Positions 33,110 to 42,605 of a stretch of 64,000 bases of DNA are shown here, piece after piece; within the stretch, counting starts at the first letter, position 1; each line of letters starts with the position of its first letter. The translations under genes were made by a program, and so were the position numbers. Source of the DNA: Clostridiales bacterium (GTDB lineage Bacteria > Bacillota > Clostridia > Lachnospirales > Lachnospiraceae); contig JALEHN010000039.1 in the NCBI GenBank assembly GCA_022770525.1, positions 57,135 to 121,134 of the forward strand, given 5' to 3'. Under the pieces are notes generated by a model. The model had not been told where the DNA came from and ran no database searches. It saw only the letters and a list, made by a program, of their open reading frames with translations.

Positions 33110-35482
33110 ATGAGAAAGTTGGATTTTGGCAGTCTGTTGGCTGTGCTTATTGCGGCAGTCATCAATCGGTCAGTCCTACTTATGATGAATCCCTTCGGTC
33201 TGGCCTATTTTGCCGCCGCATATATGACGGTATCGGGCCGGGGGTTTTTATTCATAGCATCACTGGCCGGAATGGCGACGGTGATGCCGATCAAAATTCT
33301 GCTCAAATATGCCGGTATAATGCTGGGCATGATTGTGATTGAAAAAATACTGAGGAAAAATCGGAAAAAAGCCGCTGTGTGGCAAATGGCACTTTGCTGC
33401 AGTATTCTTGTCTTTGCTGCAGGTTTTGCTTATTCTGTCGGGCTTACCGGTTATCATGAAGGCACACTGATGGAGACGGCAGCAGTCAATCTGATGGAAG
33501 GCATTGCTGTATTTTGTCTTGTTTTTATTTTTCATAAAGCATTGGGTGTCGTGTGTGCCGACAGGCCAAAAGATATGCTTACCAATGAAGAACAGTTGTG
33601 TACGGGAATTTTAATTGCGGCTTCCCTTTATGCCATCAGCGGAACTGCCGCAGAGCGATACTCGGTCATTTCCGCAGTTGCCTTTTTCCTGCTTTTTTAT
33701 TTCGGCTACAGATATGGCTGCGGGGCATCGGCAGTGGCCGGTGCCTGCATCGGTTCGGTGTTTGCCATTAATGCCAATGATATCGGTATGCTTGGCTGCA
33801 TGTGCCTTGCGGGGGTGGCGGCCGGTGCCTTCAGGGAAAAAGGAAAGATCGTGTCGGCAGCCTTTGGCGTGACAGCCATGGGATTTATGGGGTATCTGGG
33901 TGCCGACTATATGATTGAGCTGACAACAGTGCGCGGTATTCTTGCCGGAGCCATGGTATTTGTACTATTGCCGATGAAGCAGGCGGTACGCGGTGCGGCA
34001 TACGAAACGCCGGTGCATATAACGGCAGACAAAAAGCTGCAGGCTGTGCCCGATGTGACATTTGAAGTGACAAAAAAGAAACTGAAGGATTTTTCACAGG
34101 CATTTAAAAAGTTGTCGGAGACATTTCGTCAAAGTGTTATGCCAAGGATTGATCTGTCAGAAGATGAAGTTAACGAAGCATTTGATGAAGTAACACAGAA
34201 TGTATGTGCCGGATGCAGCCGCTGTGAATTATGCTGGGAACGTGAGTACAATGACACTTATCAGGCTGCCTGTAATATTCTTGATTTTTATTCGAAAAAC
34301 GGAAATATCGGAAGGAGCCAGATACCTGTGGGATTCAGGCATCGGTGCATTAATATAGATGGTTTTTTAAATGAGACAGGCAGAGCTTTGGAAATGGCAA
34401 AACTGAATTTGAACTGGAAAAACCGGTTTATGGAAAGCAGGCTGGCGGTTGCCGGTCAGTTTATGGAAGTTGCCGATATCATAGATGATTTCAGTGATAC
34501 ACTGGATAGACCAAAGGTCAGAGAGGATTCAAACGTTGAACAGCTGAAAAAAAGACTTTCTAATAAAAAAATGAAAGTTTCCGGCGTATCGGTCATTGAA
34601 AAAAAAGGACGCGGTGTCCGTGTTTATATCAGCGGGAAAATGCGGCGCGGCCGTTTCGTGACCGCCCGTGAAATCTGTCAGGTGTTAAAAGATGTTCTTC
34701 ATAAGGAGTTTGTACTCGGAAAGGGGTGCCGTATGGTTGTTTCTAAGGAATATAAGACGTATGAATTTGTTGAAGATACATGTTACAGAATCATTGAAGG
34801 TTTTGCGTCCTGTCCGGTGAAAAATGAGGAAGTATCCGGTGATACATGGACAACGCTGCATCTTGATAACGGACAGGTGATTATGTCCTTATCTGACGGG
34901 ATGGGTACAGGCAGAAAAGCAAATGAAGAAAGCGGATACATTATTCAAATGATGGAGCAGCTTTTGGACACGGGATTTGGCAAATGCCAGGCGGTAAGGC
35001 TTATGAATTCCCTTCTGTTTTTAAAATCGGACAGCGGTTCATTTTCAACAGTGGATATCGGGATGATCGATTTATATACAGGTCAATGCGAATTTATAAA
35101 AATGGGCGCGGCAGCATCGGTGATTATCCATGAGGAGGACACTGAAATTATCGAATCCAAAGCCCTGCCTGCCGGTGCATTTACAGAAGCTTATTATGAG
35201 GAGGTGACAAGACAGCTTTCAGAAGGTGATATGATTGTTATGGTCAGTGACGGCATTATTCACGGTATTGAAGAAATTGAGGGCAGACATAAGACATCGG
35301 CAGTGACCGAGCGGGATGTCGGCAGCGGCGAACTGCTGCTGAAAAACTATCTGGAAAAAATAAGGTCCGGAAGTCCGCAGGAAATTGCGGACAGAGTGCT
35401 TGCTTATGCCGGCGGTGGCGGTGAAAAACAAAAAGATGATATGACAGTGCTTGTATGTGGGATTTACAGGAATTTGAAATAA
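33110..35482 (+). CDS. spoIIE: stage II sporulation protein E, PP2C phosphatase
   Basis: Membrane serine phosphatase that dephosphorylates SpoIIAA to release sigma-F in the forespore and takes part in the asymmetric septum. The 790-residue protein has about ten N-terminal spans (residues 5-300), a regulatory linker with a Cys cluster (CAGCSRCELCWERE) and a C-terminal PP2C domain (about 560-790) with metal motifs SDGMGTGRKANEES and MVSDGIIHG. Start at ATG 33110, six bases from AGGAGG (33107 also possible). It lies in the conserved divIC-tRNA-spoIIE-tilS order. Confidence 0.93.
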   Translation: MRKLDFGSLLAVLIAAVINRSVLLMMNPFGLAYFAAAYMTVSGRGFLFIASLAGMATVMPIKILLKYAGIMLGMIVIEKILRKNRKKAAVWQMALCCSILVFAAGFAYSVGLTGYHEGTLMETAAVNLMEGIAVFCLVFIFHKALGVVCADRPKDMLTNEEQLCTGILIAASLYAISGTAAERYSVISAVAFFLLFYFGYRYGCGASAVAGACIGSVFAINANDIGMLGCMCLAGVAAGAFREKGKIVSAAFGVTAMGFMGYLGADYMIELTTVRGILAGAMVFVLLPMKQAVRGAAYETPVHITADKKLQAVPDVTFEVTKKKLKDFSQAFKKLSETFRQSVMPRIDLSEDEVNEAFDEVTQNVCAGCSRCELCWEREYNDTYQAACNILDFYSKNGNIGRSQIPVGFRHRCINIDGFLNETGRALEMAKLNLNWKNRFMESRLAVAGQFMEVADIIDDFSDTLDRPKVREDSNVEQLKKRLSNKKMKVSGVSVIEKKGRGVRVYISGKMRRGRFVTAREICQVLKDVLHKEFVLGKGCRMVVSKEYKTYEFVEDTCYRIIEGFASCPVKNEEVSGDTWTTLHLDNGQVIMSLSDGMGTGRKANEESGYIIQMMEQLLDTGFGKCQAVRLMNSLLFLKSDSGSFSTVDIGMIDLYTGQCEFIKMGAAASVIIHEEDTEIIESKALPAGAFTEAYYEEVTRQLSEGDMIVMVSDGIIHGIEEIEGRHKTSAVTERDVGSGELLLKNYLEKIRSGSPQEIADRVLAYAGGGGEKQKDDMTVLVCGIYRNLK

Positions 35483-35510
35483 ATGATTGCGATGTTGAGG
35501 TATGGATGAT

Positions 35511-35579
35511 ATGATAAAAGCGATTATTGAAGCCGTAAGGGCTGTACTTCGTATTAAAGGCGGAAGTTTTAAGGAGTGA
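35511..35579 (+). CDS. possible 22-residue peptide between spoIIE and tilS
   Basis: ATG at 35511 to TGA at 35577-35579 encodes MIKAIIEAVRAVLRIKGGSF then KE, with an amphipathic, basic character. GAGGT is about 12 bases upstream. Its last codons contain the AAGGAG ribosome site of tilS, so it could act as a coupling leader peptide. It may be chance. Confidence 0.25.
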   Translation: MIKAIIEAVRAVLRIKGGSFKE

Positions 35580-35585
35580 CCTTAA

Positions 35586-37025
35586 TTGACAAGTGATTTT
35601 CTAAAGAAGGTGAACACTTTTATTGACGAAAATCATATGCTGAAACAGGGTGAGCATGTGATTTTGGGCATATCAGGAGGCGCAGATTCCATGTGCCTTC
35701 TTTTTGTGATGCATATGCTTGGCAGATCGCGGCAGCTGACACTGACGGCGGTCCATGTCAATCACGGTCTTCGGGGCGATGCCGCCGATGCCGATGAGGC
35801 CTATGTCAGAGAAATATGCAGTCAGTGGGAAATCCCGTGTATCTGTTTCAGAGCCAATATCCATGAACTTGCAAAGCAGGAGAAAATGACGGAAGAGGAA
35901 GCCGGAAGAAAATACAGATATGAATGCTTTGAACGTGTGCGGGCCAAAAATCACGGGGATAAAATAGCGGTGGCACACCATATCAATGATCTGGCGGAGA
36001 CAGTGCTTTTTAATCTTTTCAGGGGAAGCCGGCTTAAAGGGCTGGGCGGTATTGCGCCTGTGAGAGGAAATATTATACGTCCGATGCTTTGCCTTGAAAG
36101 GCAGGAGATTGAAGCTGTCTTAAATGAAAATCATATCCGTTTTTGTACGGATCAGACAAATTTTGATACGGTTTATACGAGAAATAAAATACGTCTTGAA
36201 CTTTTGCCGTATATTTGCGGCAACATCAATGAAAAAGCAGTACAGCATATCGCGGATGTATCGGAGGCTTCAAGAGAAGCTTATGCCTTCATTCATAAAC
36301 AGGCATTCAAAGCAATGGATGAAGTGCTCTGTGAAGATGGCGGATTATATATTGAGCGACTGAAAGAAATTGATGCGGTGCTGCAAAAAGAAATCATCCG
36401 CTTATGGTTTGAGAAAAAAACGGGCAGACTAAAGGATGTGACAAAAGAGCATGTGGCAAGCATTTTACGGCTTTTGGACAAGCAGGACGGCAAGCGCATT
36501 TCACTGCCCTACGGCATCGTGGCGGTACGGAAAAGAGATAGGCTTTATCTTGAAAATCGTACAGACGATACACGGGAAAAGTCAGAAAAGGATGATGCTG
36601 ATGCGCTGAAAGAAATTGACGTTTCAGTGCCGGGAAGTTATTTCCTTACCGACATTCAGGTATTTGTGAGTTTTGAGGTGACGGATGCGCAAGAAAATCA
36701 AAGAATTCCCGAAAATAGCTGTACGAAATGGATGGATTATGATAAAATTGAGAATGGCTTAAAACTGCGCCGCCGGTGCAGCAAAGATTTTATGACCATC
36801 GCACCCGGAAATTCCCAAAAAGCCTTGCGGCGTGTGATGATTGATGATAAAATTCCAAAGGATATGAGGGAAAAGTTATGGCTTCTTGCTGACGGGTCTC
36901 ATATACTGTGGATCCCGGGCGGCAGAATCAGTGAATATTTTAAAGTAACAAAAAATACAAGAAAAATATTAATTGTCAAAATTAAAGGAGAAAAAACATG
37001 TCAGACAAAATCAATGTATTATTAA
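35586..37025 (+). CDS. tilS: tRNA(Ile)-lysidine synthase TilS
   Basis: Essential enzyme that attaches lysine to C34 of tRNA-Ile(CAT), changing its decoding from Met to Ile. The 479 residues carry the PP-loop ATPase motif GISGGADSMCLL, HVNHGLRGDAADADEAYV, and HHINDLAETVLFNLFRGSRLKGLGGI, followed by the TilS middle and C-terminal domains. The start is TTG at 35586 with AAGGAG nine bases upstream. It overlaps hpt by 28 bases. Confidence 0.94.
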   Translation: MTSDFLKKVNTFIDENHMLKQGEHVILGISGGADSMCLLFVMHMLGRSRQLTLTAVHVNHGLRGDAADADEAYVREICSQWEIPCICFRANIHELAKQEKMTEEEAGRKYRYECFERVRAKNHGDKIAVAHHINDLAETVLFNLFRGSRLKGLGGIAPVRGNIIRPMLCLERQEIEAVLNENHIRFCTDQTNFDTVYTRNKIRLELLPYICGNINEKAVQHIADVSEASREAYAFIHKQAFKAMDEVLCEDGGLYIERLKEIDAVLQKEIIRLWFEKKTGRLKDVTKEHVASILRLLDKQDGKRISLPYGIVAVRKRDRLYLENRTDDTREKSEKDDADALKEIDVSVPGSYFLTDIQVFVSFEVTDAQENQRIPENSCTKWMDYDKIENGLKLRRRCSKDFMTIAPGNSQKALRRVMIDDKIPKDMREKLWLLADGSHILWIPGGRISEYFKVTKNTRKILIVKIKGEKTCQTKSMYY

Positions 37026-37519
37026 CAGAAGAAGAAGTTGATTCCAAGATTAAAGAGCTGGGCGAGAGAATCAGCAAAGATTATGCAGGAAAAAGCGTAC
37101 ATTTGATCTGTGTATTAAAGGGCGGTGTTTTCTTTATGTGTGAACTTGCAAAGCGTATCACAGTGCCGGTTTCTCTGGACTTCATGTCTGTATCCAGCTA
37201 TGGCAACGGTACAACAAGCTCAGGCGCGGTAAAAATTGTTAAGGATCTCGATGAGCCGCTTGAAGGCAAGGATGTGATCATTGTCGAAGATATTATCGAT
37301 TCAGGCAATACACTGCACTATCTTGTGGAGATTCTTTACAAGAGAAAACCATCAAGTATCAAAATCTGTACGCTGCTTGATAAGCCGGAAAGACGTGTGG
37401 CTGATGTCAATGTGGATTATGTCGGCTTTAATATTCCTGATAAATTTGTTGTCGGTTACGGCCTTGATTATGCACAAAAATATAGAAACCTCCCGTATAT
37501 CGGTGTCGTAGAGGTTTGA
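36998..37519 (+). CDS. hpt: hypoxanthine phosphoribosyltransferase
   Basis: Purine salvage enzyme making IMP/GMP from hypoxanthine/guanine and PRPP. The 173 residues show the PRPP-binding motif VIIVEDIIDSGNTLHYL, the catalytic region LKGGVFFMCELAKRI and the C-terminal YGLDYAQKYRNLPYIG. AAAGGAGAAAAAAC precedes the ATG inside the tilS end. It sits in the conserved tilS-hpt-ftsH block. Confidence 0.95.
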   Translation: MSDKINVLLTEEEVDSKIKELGERISKDYAGKSVHLICVLKGGVFFMCELAKRITVPVSLDFMSVSSYGNGTTSSGAVKIVKDLDEPLEGKDVIIVEDIIDSGNTLHYLVEILYKRKPSSIKICTLLDKPERRVADVNVDYVGFNIPDKFVVGYGLDYAQKYRNLPYIGVVEV

Positions 37520-37561
37520 TGATATTATTGAGAGCAGAAAAAAGACATAAGGAGGCAGTCA

Positions 37562-39400
37562 ATGAATAATAAAAAACAGCAGAGAATAAATATTTTTCCT
37601 GTGATTTTCATACTGGCTATCCTGGCACTGAGTCTCTATATTATAAACTTACAAAGTAATACAGCAGGTTTTTCATATAGCTACACAGAGTTCATTAAAG
37701 AAATCAACAAAGCGGAAACCGATATTGCAAGGGTCGTGCTTGAACCAAACGGCGAAGGCGCTGTACCTACCGGTAAAGTGACCGTCTATATGAAAGACAG
37801 CAGGCAGGGTGTATTTTATACATCCGATGTCGGCGCGGTGGAAGAACGTCTGATTGAGGCGGATATTCCTTATACGATGGCGGATATTCAAAGGGAAAGC
37901 TGGTTTGAACGAAATCTTCCTACGCTGATCATGGGTGTGATTTTCGTCATTTTCCTTTTCATGTTTATGTCCATGCAGCAGAGCGCCGGCGGCGGAAACA
38001 GTAAGGTGATGAACTTTGGCAAAAGCCGCGCGAAGATGACGAAAGCCGGTATGACGCCGGTGACGTTTAAAGATGTTGCCGGGCTTGCCGAAGAAAAGGA
38101 AGAACTTGAGGAAATCGTTGATTTTCTGAAAAATCCGGGCAGATATACGCAGGTCGGCGCGAGAATTCCGAAAGGCGTAATTCTTGTGGGACCTCCGGGT
38201 ACAGGTAAGACTTTGCTTGCAAAAGCGGTGGCCGGTGAAGCAGGTGTTCCGTTTTTTAGTATTTCAGGTTCGGATTTTGTTGAAATGTTTGTCGGTGTCG
38301 GCGCGTCACGTGTGCGTGACCTGTTTGAAGATGCCAAGAAAAATTCACCGTGTATTATTTTTATCGATGAGATTGATGCAGTTGCCAGAAGAAGAGGTAC
38401 CGGTATGGGCGGCGGCCATGATGAACGTGAGCAGACATTGAATCAGCTGCTTGTGGAGATGGATGGCTTTGGCGTGAACCAGGGGATTATCGTGATGGCG
38501 GCGACAAACCGTGTCGATATACTGGATCCGGCGATCTTGCGTCCGGGGCGGTTTGACAGAAAGGTTGCCATCGGACGGCCGGATATCAGAGGACGCCGTG
38601 AAATTTTAGCGGTGCATTCAAAGAGCAAGCCTCTTGGCGAGGATGTTGACCTTGACCAGATTGCTCAGACAACAGCCGGTTTTACAGGCGCTGATCTGGA
38701 AAATCTGATGAATGAAGCGGCAATATGTGCAGCAAAGGAAAACCGCGCATATATTGTGCAGGATGATATTAAAAAATCTTTTGTCAAAGTCGGTATCGGT
38801 GCCGAGAAAAAGAGCCGTGTCATTTCTGATAAAGAAAAGAAGATTACAGCATATCATGAGGCAGGACATGCGATTTTATTCCACCTGCTTCCGGATGTCG
38901 GACCTGTGTATTCGGTTTCTATTATACCGACAGGCATGGGCGCGGCAGGTTATACGATGCCTTTGCCTGAAAAAGATGAAATGTTTATGACGAAAGGCAA
39001 AATGCTTCAGAATATTACAGTAAGTCTTGGCGGACGAGTGGCTGAGGAAATTATATTTGATGATATTACAACGGGAGCTTCCCAGGATATCAAGCAGGCC
39101 ACTCAGACGGCGAAGGCCATGGTCATGCAGTACGGTATGTCTGAAGAAGTCGGTCTTCTTGCTTACGGCAGTGATGATGATGAAGTGTTCATCGGACGTG
39201 ATCTTGCACATACAAGAAGCTATGGCGAGAGCGTGGCTACGGTCATTGACGGTGAGATCCGCAGAATCGTGGAACAGTGCCACGAGCAGGCAAGAAAACT
39301 CATCGGGGAGCATATTGAAGTACTCCACCGGTGCGCAGATTTGCTGATTGAAAAAGAAAAAATCAGCAGAGAAGAATTTGAAGCACTTTTCACGATGTAA
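37562..39400 (+). CDS. ftsH: ATP-dependent zinc metalloprotease FtsH
   Basis: Membrane-bound AAA protease for quality control, also required for sporulation in Bacillus. The 612 residues have two N-terminal spans (about 12-28 and 118-137), an AAA module with Walker A GPPGTGKT, Walker [12 protein letters not shown], pore [13 protein letters not shown] and the second region of homology RPGRFDRKV, then the protease motif HEAGH. AAGGAGGCAG precedes the ATG. A strong terminator follows. Confidence 0.97.
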   Translation: MNNKKQQRINIFPVIFILAILALSLYIINLQSNTAGFSYSYTEFIKEINKAETDIARVVLEPNGEGAVPTGKVTVYMKDSRQGVFYTSDVGAVEERLIEADIPYTMADIQRESWFERNLPTLIMGVIFVIFLFMFMSMQQSAGGGNSKVMNFGKSRAKMTKAGMTPVTFKDVAGLAEEKEELEEIVDFLKNPGRYTQVGARIPKGVILVGPPGTGKTLLAKAVAGEAGVPFFSISGSDFVEMFVGVGASRVRDLFEDAKKNSPCIIFIDEIDAVARRRGTGMGGGHDEREQTLNQLLVEMDGFGVNQGIIVMAATNRVDILDPAILRPGRFDRKVAIGRPDIRGRREILAVHSKSKPLGEDVDLDQIAQTTAGFTGADLENLMNEAAICAAKENRAYIVQDDIKKSFVKVGIGAEKKSRVISDKEKKITAYHEAGHAILFHLLPDVGPVYSVSIIPTGMGAAGYTMPLPEKDEMFMTKGKMLQNITVSLGGRVAEEIIFDDITTGASQDIKQATQTAKAMVMQYGMSEEVGLLAYGSDDDEVFIGRDLAHTRSYGESVATVIDGEIRRIVEQCHEQARKLIGEHIEVLHRCADLLIEKEKISREEFEALFTM

Positions 39401-39411
39401 CGTGATAACTT

Positions 39412-39448
39412 AAATGACGCCCGATAAATGCAGGGCGTCATTTTTCTG
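39412..39448 (+). terminator. intrinsic terminator after ftsH
   Basis: AAATGACGCCC and GGGCGTCATTT form an 11-bp stem around a 10-base loop, followed by TTTCTG. Between here and the candidate small RNA (39449-39640) only an inverted repeat GTGCAAAAT/ATTTTGCAC (39488 and 39533) was noticed. Confidence 0.88.
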
Positions 39449-39653
39449 TCTAATTTGGCAAATTAAATGAATAGAAGGACGAAACAGGTGCAAAATGCCT
39501 TTTATTCAGCGGTATGACTTTTGATTCATAGATATTTTGCACATTTACCGAAAAAAGCCGGAATTTTATGATGGAAAATGAACAAAAAACGATTTAATAA
39601 AAATGATTTTTTGTGAACACTTATTTGTGCGGCTGTGGTACTATAATAACCGT

Positions 39654-39757
39654 AAACCCCCCCCAATACATTATATAGTTTTTTGTTACACCCCATAAGA
39701 AACAAAAAATACCTTCTCCAGAAAAAGGACAGCCGAACGCAGGCTGTCCTTTTTCGT
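39654..39757 (+). ncRNA. candidate small RNA with a C8 tract
   Basis: A perfect TATAAT (39642-39647), though with a weak -35, is followed by about 100 bases without an ORF that end in a strong stand-alone terminator. The predicted transcript starts near an eight-C tract (39657-39664), which could pair with G-rich ribosome sites, and contains TTTTTTGTT/AACAAAAAA complementary segments around CCCC. It matches no RNA family I recognise. Confidence 0.45.
39722..39757 (+). terminator. stand-alone intrinsic terminator
   Basis: AAAAAGGACAGCC and GGCTGTCCTTTTT form a 13-bp stem with a 7-base loop. No protein gene ends near it, since ftsH already has its own terminator 275 bases upstream, which supports a short transcript here. 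Confidence 0.85.
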
Positions 39758-39912
39758 TGTACAGGTTGTATAAAGTGACGAAATGGGTATTTTGTTGAAT
39801 CTTGTTGAAATTTTTTCTTGTATTATAACATTAATTATTATAGAATATATCGTGATAAATTAAGCATCTGCGGTATAAGAAGGCCGCGGGATGATGAAGG
39901 AGTCGGTAGCAG

Positions 39913-42042
39913 ATGAGCCTTAATCTGGAGATTGGCCAATTGACGGATAAAGAATTATTTCATATTTACGCTTCAAGAATGAAACCTATGCTGATTAAAG
40001 AGGCACTGTTTGCGGACGGTACCCCTTTTTATTGTTCATACATGAAAACGAAAGACGGTTATGAAGCAAGACTCAGGATCAGGACGGGCAAGGGCCAGGC
40101 GGTCGCTGTTTCTGTTGAAACGGAAAAAATGTCTTATCCGATGCACAGAGAGTATACGAAAGGCCGTTTTGATTATTACAAAGCAGTGATCCCGGTATGC
40201 AGGGACGGGCAGCAGTATTATTATAAAGTGACAGGCAGTCTGGAAACTGTTTATTACAATAAAAGAGGCGTGATGAACGAAAATCAGGATTATTATAATT
40301 TTGTGTTTGTGCCTTCGTTTAAGACGCCGCAGTGGGCAAGAGGCGCTGTGTTTTATCAGATTTTTACTGACAGGTTCTGTAATGGTGACCAGAGCAATGA
40401 TGTCCTTGACAGGGAATATATTTATATTAACGCACCGACCAAAAAGGTGACGGACTGGAATGAACGGCCTCAGGCGATGGATGTCGGCCGTTTTTATGGC
40501 GGAGACCTTCAGGGGATCATGTCAAAGCTTGATTATTTAAAGGATCTTGGTGTTGATGTTCTGTATTTAAATCCGATTTTTGTATCTCCATCCAATCATA
40601 AGTATGATATACAGGATTATGATTATGTGGATCCGCATTTCGGTGTGATTGTCAATGACGAGGGTGAGTGTCTTGCTGACGGGGAAAATGATAATACAAA
40701 AGCTTCCAGATTTATATCAAGAGTGACAGATAAAAAGAATCTCGAAGCCAGCAATCGTTATTTTATCCGGCTTGTGGAGGAAATCCATAAACGGGGGATG
40801 AAGATCGTCCTTGACGGTGTTTTTAATCACTGCGGTTCATTTAATAAATGGCTTGACCGCGAGTGTCTTTATGAGCATCAGCCGGGCTATGCATCGGGTG
40901 CTTATGTTGATGAAAACAGCCCGTATCACAGCTTTTTCAAGTTCTCGGAAAATTCTGTGTGGCCATATAATAAAAAGTACGACGGCTGGTGGGGGCACGA
41001 TACGCTTCCGAAGCTTAATTACGAGCAGTCGGATAAACTGGAAAAATATATATTAAATATAGCAAAAAAGTGGGTATCACCGCCGTATAATGTTGACGGC
41101 TGGCGTCTTGATGTGGCTGCGGATCTTGGACATTCAAGCGAATACAATCATCAGTTCTGGAAGAAGTTCAGAAGTGCGGTCAAGGAGGCAAATCCCGATG
41201 CCATTATACTTGCGGAGCATTACGGTGATCCGGCATCGTGGCTTCAGGGTGACCAGTGGGATACGGTGATGAACTATGATGCCTTTATGGAGCCGATTAC
41301 ATGGTTTCTTACGGGGCTTGAAAAGCACAGCGACGAATACAGAGCAGATCTTCTTGGCAATGATGTCTGCTTCAGAGATGCCATGAGTCATCACATGTCC
41401 CGCATGCATTACCAGTCACTGTATGTGGCGATGAATGAACTGTCCAATCATGATCACTCACGTTTTCTTACAAGAACGAACCGCAAGGTAGGACGTCTTG
41501 CCACATTGGGCAGTGAAGCGGCGGATACAGGTGTCAACAAAGCGGTGATGCGTCTTGCCGTGATCATGCAGATGACATGGCCGGGGGCGCCGACGATTTA
41601 TTACGGCGATGAGGCCGGTGTGTGCGGCTTTACAGATCCGGACAGCCGAAGAACATATCCGTGGGGGCATGAAGATAAAGAACTTCTGGATTTTCATAAG
41701 GATATTATCGGGATACATAAGAAGTACAGCCTGTTTTATGATGGTTCTCTTAAATATCTCTACGGACAGAAAAACCTGATCAGCTACAGCAGATTTAATG
41801 CTGACCGGCAGGCAATCATTGTTGTTCATATCGGTGACACACCGGTGACTGTAAAAATACCGGCATGGGAGACCGGCGCTGAGGACGGGACAGTGTTTGA
41901 CTGTGTTTTTGAAAGTTATGCAGACGGTTATAAGTGCAGCGGACCGTCATATACGGTCATCAATCAGACGATTGAACTGGAAGTTAAGCCTCAGTCGGCA
42001 ATCATTATCATATCAAAAGATAACCGGGACAGAAGTTTTTGA
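39913..42042 (+). CDS. GH13 alpha-glycosidase (neopullulanase/cyclomaltodextrinase-like)
   Basis: Hydrolyses alpha-1,4 glucans or maltodextrins. The 709-residue protein has no signal peptide, so it is probably cytoplasmic. An N-terminal beta-sandwich of about 140 residues precedes the barrel, as in GH13_20 enzymes. The four GH13 regions are present: VLDGVFNHCG, GWRLDVAADL (nucleophile Asp), ILAEHYGD (acid Glu) and LSNHDHSR. GAAGGAGTCGG precedes the ATG. It is monocistronic between a terminator and a tRNA promoter. Exact substrate is unknown. Confidence 0.88.
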   Translation: MSLNLEIGQLTDKELFHIYASRMKPMLIKEALFADGTPFYCSYMKTKDGYEARLRIRTGKGQAVAVSVETEKMSYPMHREYTKGRFDYYKAVIPVCRDGQQYYYKVTGSLETVYYNKRGVMNENQDYYNFVFVPSFKTPQWARGAVFYQIFTDRFCNGDQSNDVLDREYIYINAPTKKVTDWNERPQAMDVGRFYGGDLQGIMSKLDYLKDLGVDVLYLNPIFVSPSNHKYDIQDYDYVDPHFGVIVNDEGECLADGENDNTKASRFISRVTDKKNLEASNRYFIRLVEEIHKRGMKIVLDGVFNHCGSFNKWLDRECLYEHQPGYASGAYVDENSPYHSFFKFSENSVWPYNKKYDGWWGHDTLPKLNYEQSDKLEKYILNIAKKWVSPPYNVDGWRLDVAADLGHSSEYNHQFWKKFRSAVKEANPDAIILAEHYGDPASWLQGDQWDTVMNYDAFMEPITWFLTGLEKHSDEYRADLLGNDVCFRDAMSHHMSRMHYQSLYVAMNELSNHDHSRFLTRTNRKVGRLATLGSEAADTGVNKAVMRLAVIMQMTWPGAPTIYYGDEAGVCGFTDPDSRRTYPWGHEDKELLDFHKDIIGIHKKYSLFYDGSLKYLYGQKNLISYSRFNADRQAIIVVHIGDTPVTVKIPAWETGAEDGTVFDCVFESYADGYKCSGPSYTVINQTIELEVKPQSAIIIISKDNRDRSF

Positions 42043-42080
42043 TTTCGGTCATACAAAAAAATTTCCAATCTGTTAAAACG

Positions 42081-42122
42081 CATTTCAGACATGCAGGTAT
42101 TTAAACAGGCATGTCTGAAATG
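42081..42122 (+). terminator. 14-bp perfect inverted repeat after the glycosidase
   Basis: CATTTCAGACATGC and GCATGTCTGAAATG flank a 14-base loop. The following sequence (TTGCAATAA) is not a T-run, so it may be a processing or stability structure rather than a classical terminator. Confidence 0.5.
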
Positions 42123-42173
42123 TTGCAATAAATAAAATATTTCAAAAAATTTGAAAAAATTTAAAAAAAGTAC

Positions 42174-42202
42174 TTTACAAATAAAACCTTTTGTGTTAGA
42201 AT
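42174..42202 (+). promoter_or_regulatory. promoter of the tRNA-Phe/tRNA-Gly genes
   Basis: TTTACA at 42174-42179, a 17-base spacer and TAGAAT at 42197-42202. Transcription would start about 50 bases before tRNA-Phe. Confidence 0.72.
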
Positions 42203-42257
42203 TCTTATTGTTGTGAGGGCAAAGTTCAGAGACGAGCAACGATAAAGATTTAAGTAA

Positions 42258-42330
<73 letters not shown>

Positions 42331-42359
42331 TTGCCAAAATTAAATATTTGGTTGATTAT

Positions 42360-42431
42360 GCGCGAGTGGCTCAGTGGTGGAGTATCGCCTTGCCAAGGCG
42401 AGGGTCGCGGGTTCGAATCCCGTCTCGCGCT
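42360..42431 (+). tRNA. tRNA-Gly (GCC)
   Basis: A 72-base cloverleaf: acceptor GCGCGAG/CTCGCGC, D arm GCTC...GAGT, anticodon stem TCGCC/GGCGA with loop TTGCCAA (anticodon GCC), T arm GCGGG-TTCGAAT-CCCGT and discriminator T, as usual for bacterial tRNA-Gly. It is 29 bases from tRNA-Phe and shares its promoter. Confidence 0.95.
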
Positions 42432-42442
42432 CTTATTTTTTC

Positions 42443-42480
42443 AGCGGAAGTCCTTTAATCAGGGTTTCCGCTTATTTTTT
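42443..42480 (+). terminator. intrinsic terminator after tRNA-Gly
   Basis: AGCGGAA and TTCCGCT, with an inner CCT/AGG pair, form a stem-loop followed by TATTTTTT. Confidence 0.8.
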
Positions 42481-42605
42481 CATTATTAAAGGCAGAGTAT
42501 GGTTAAATGCCATGAAAAGCTTGCTTATTATACAGAATATGTGTATACTATTTTGAAAGGTAACTTTGAGATGAATATTAAAGGTGAAGTACGGGAGGTA
42601 TTTGG

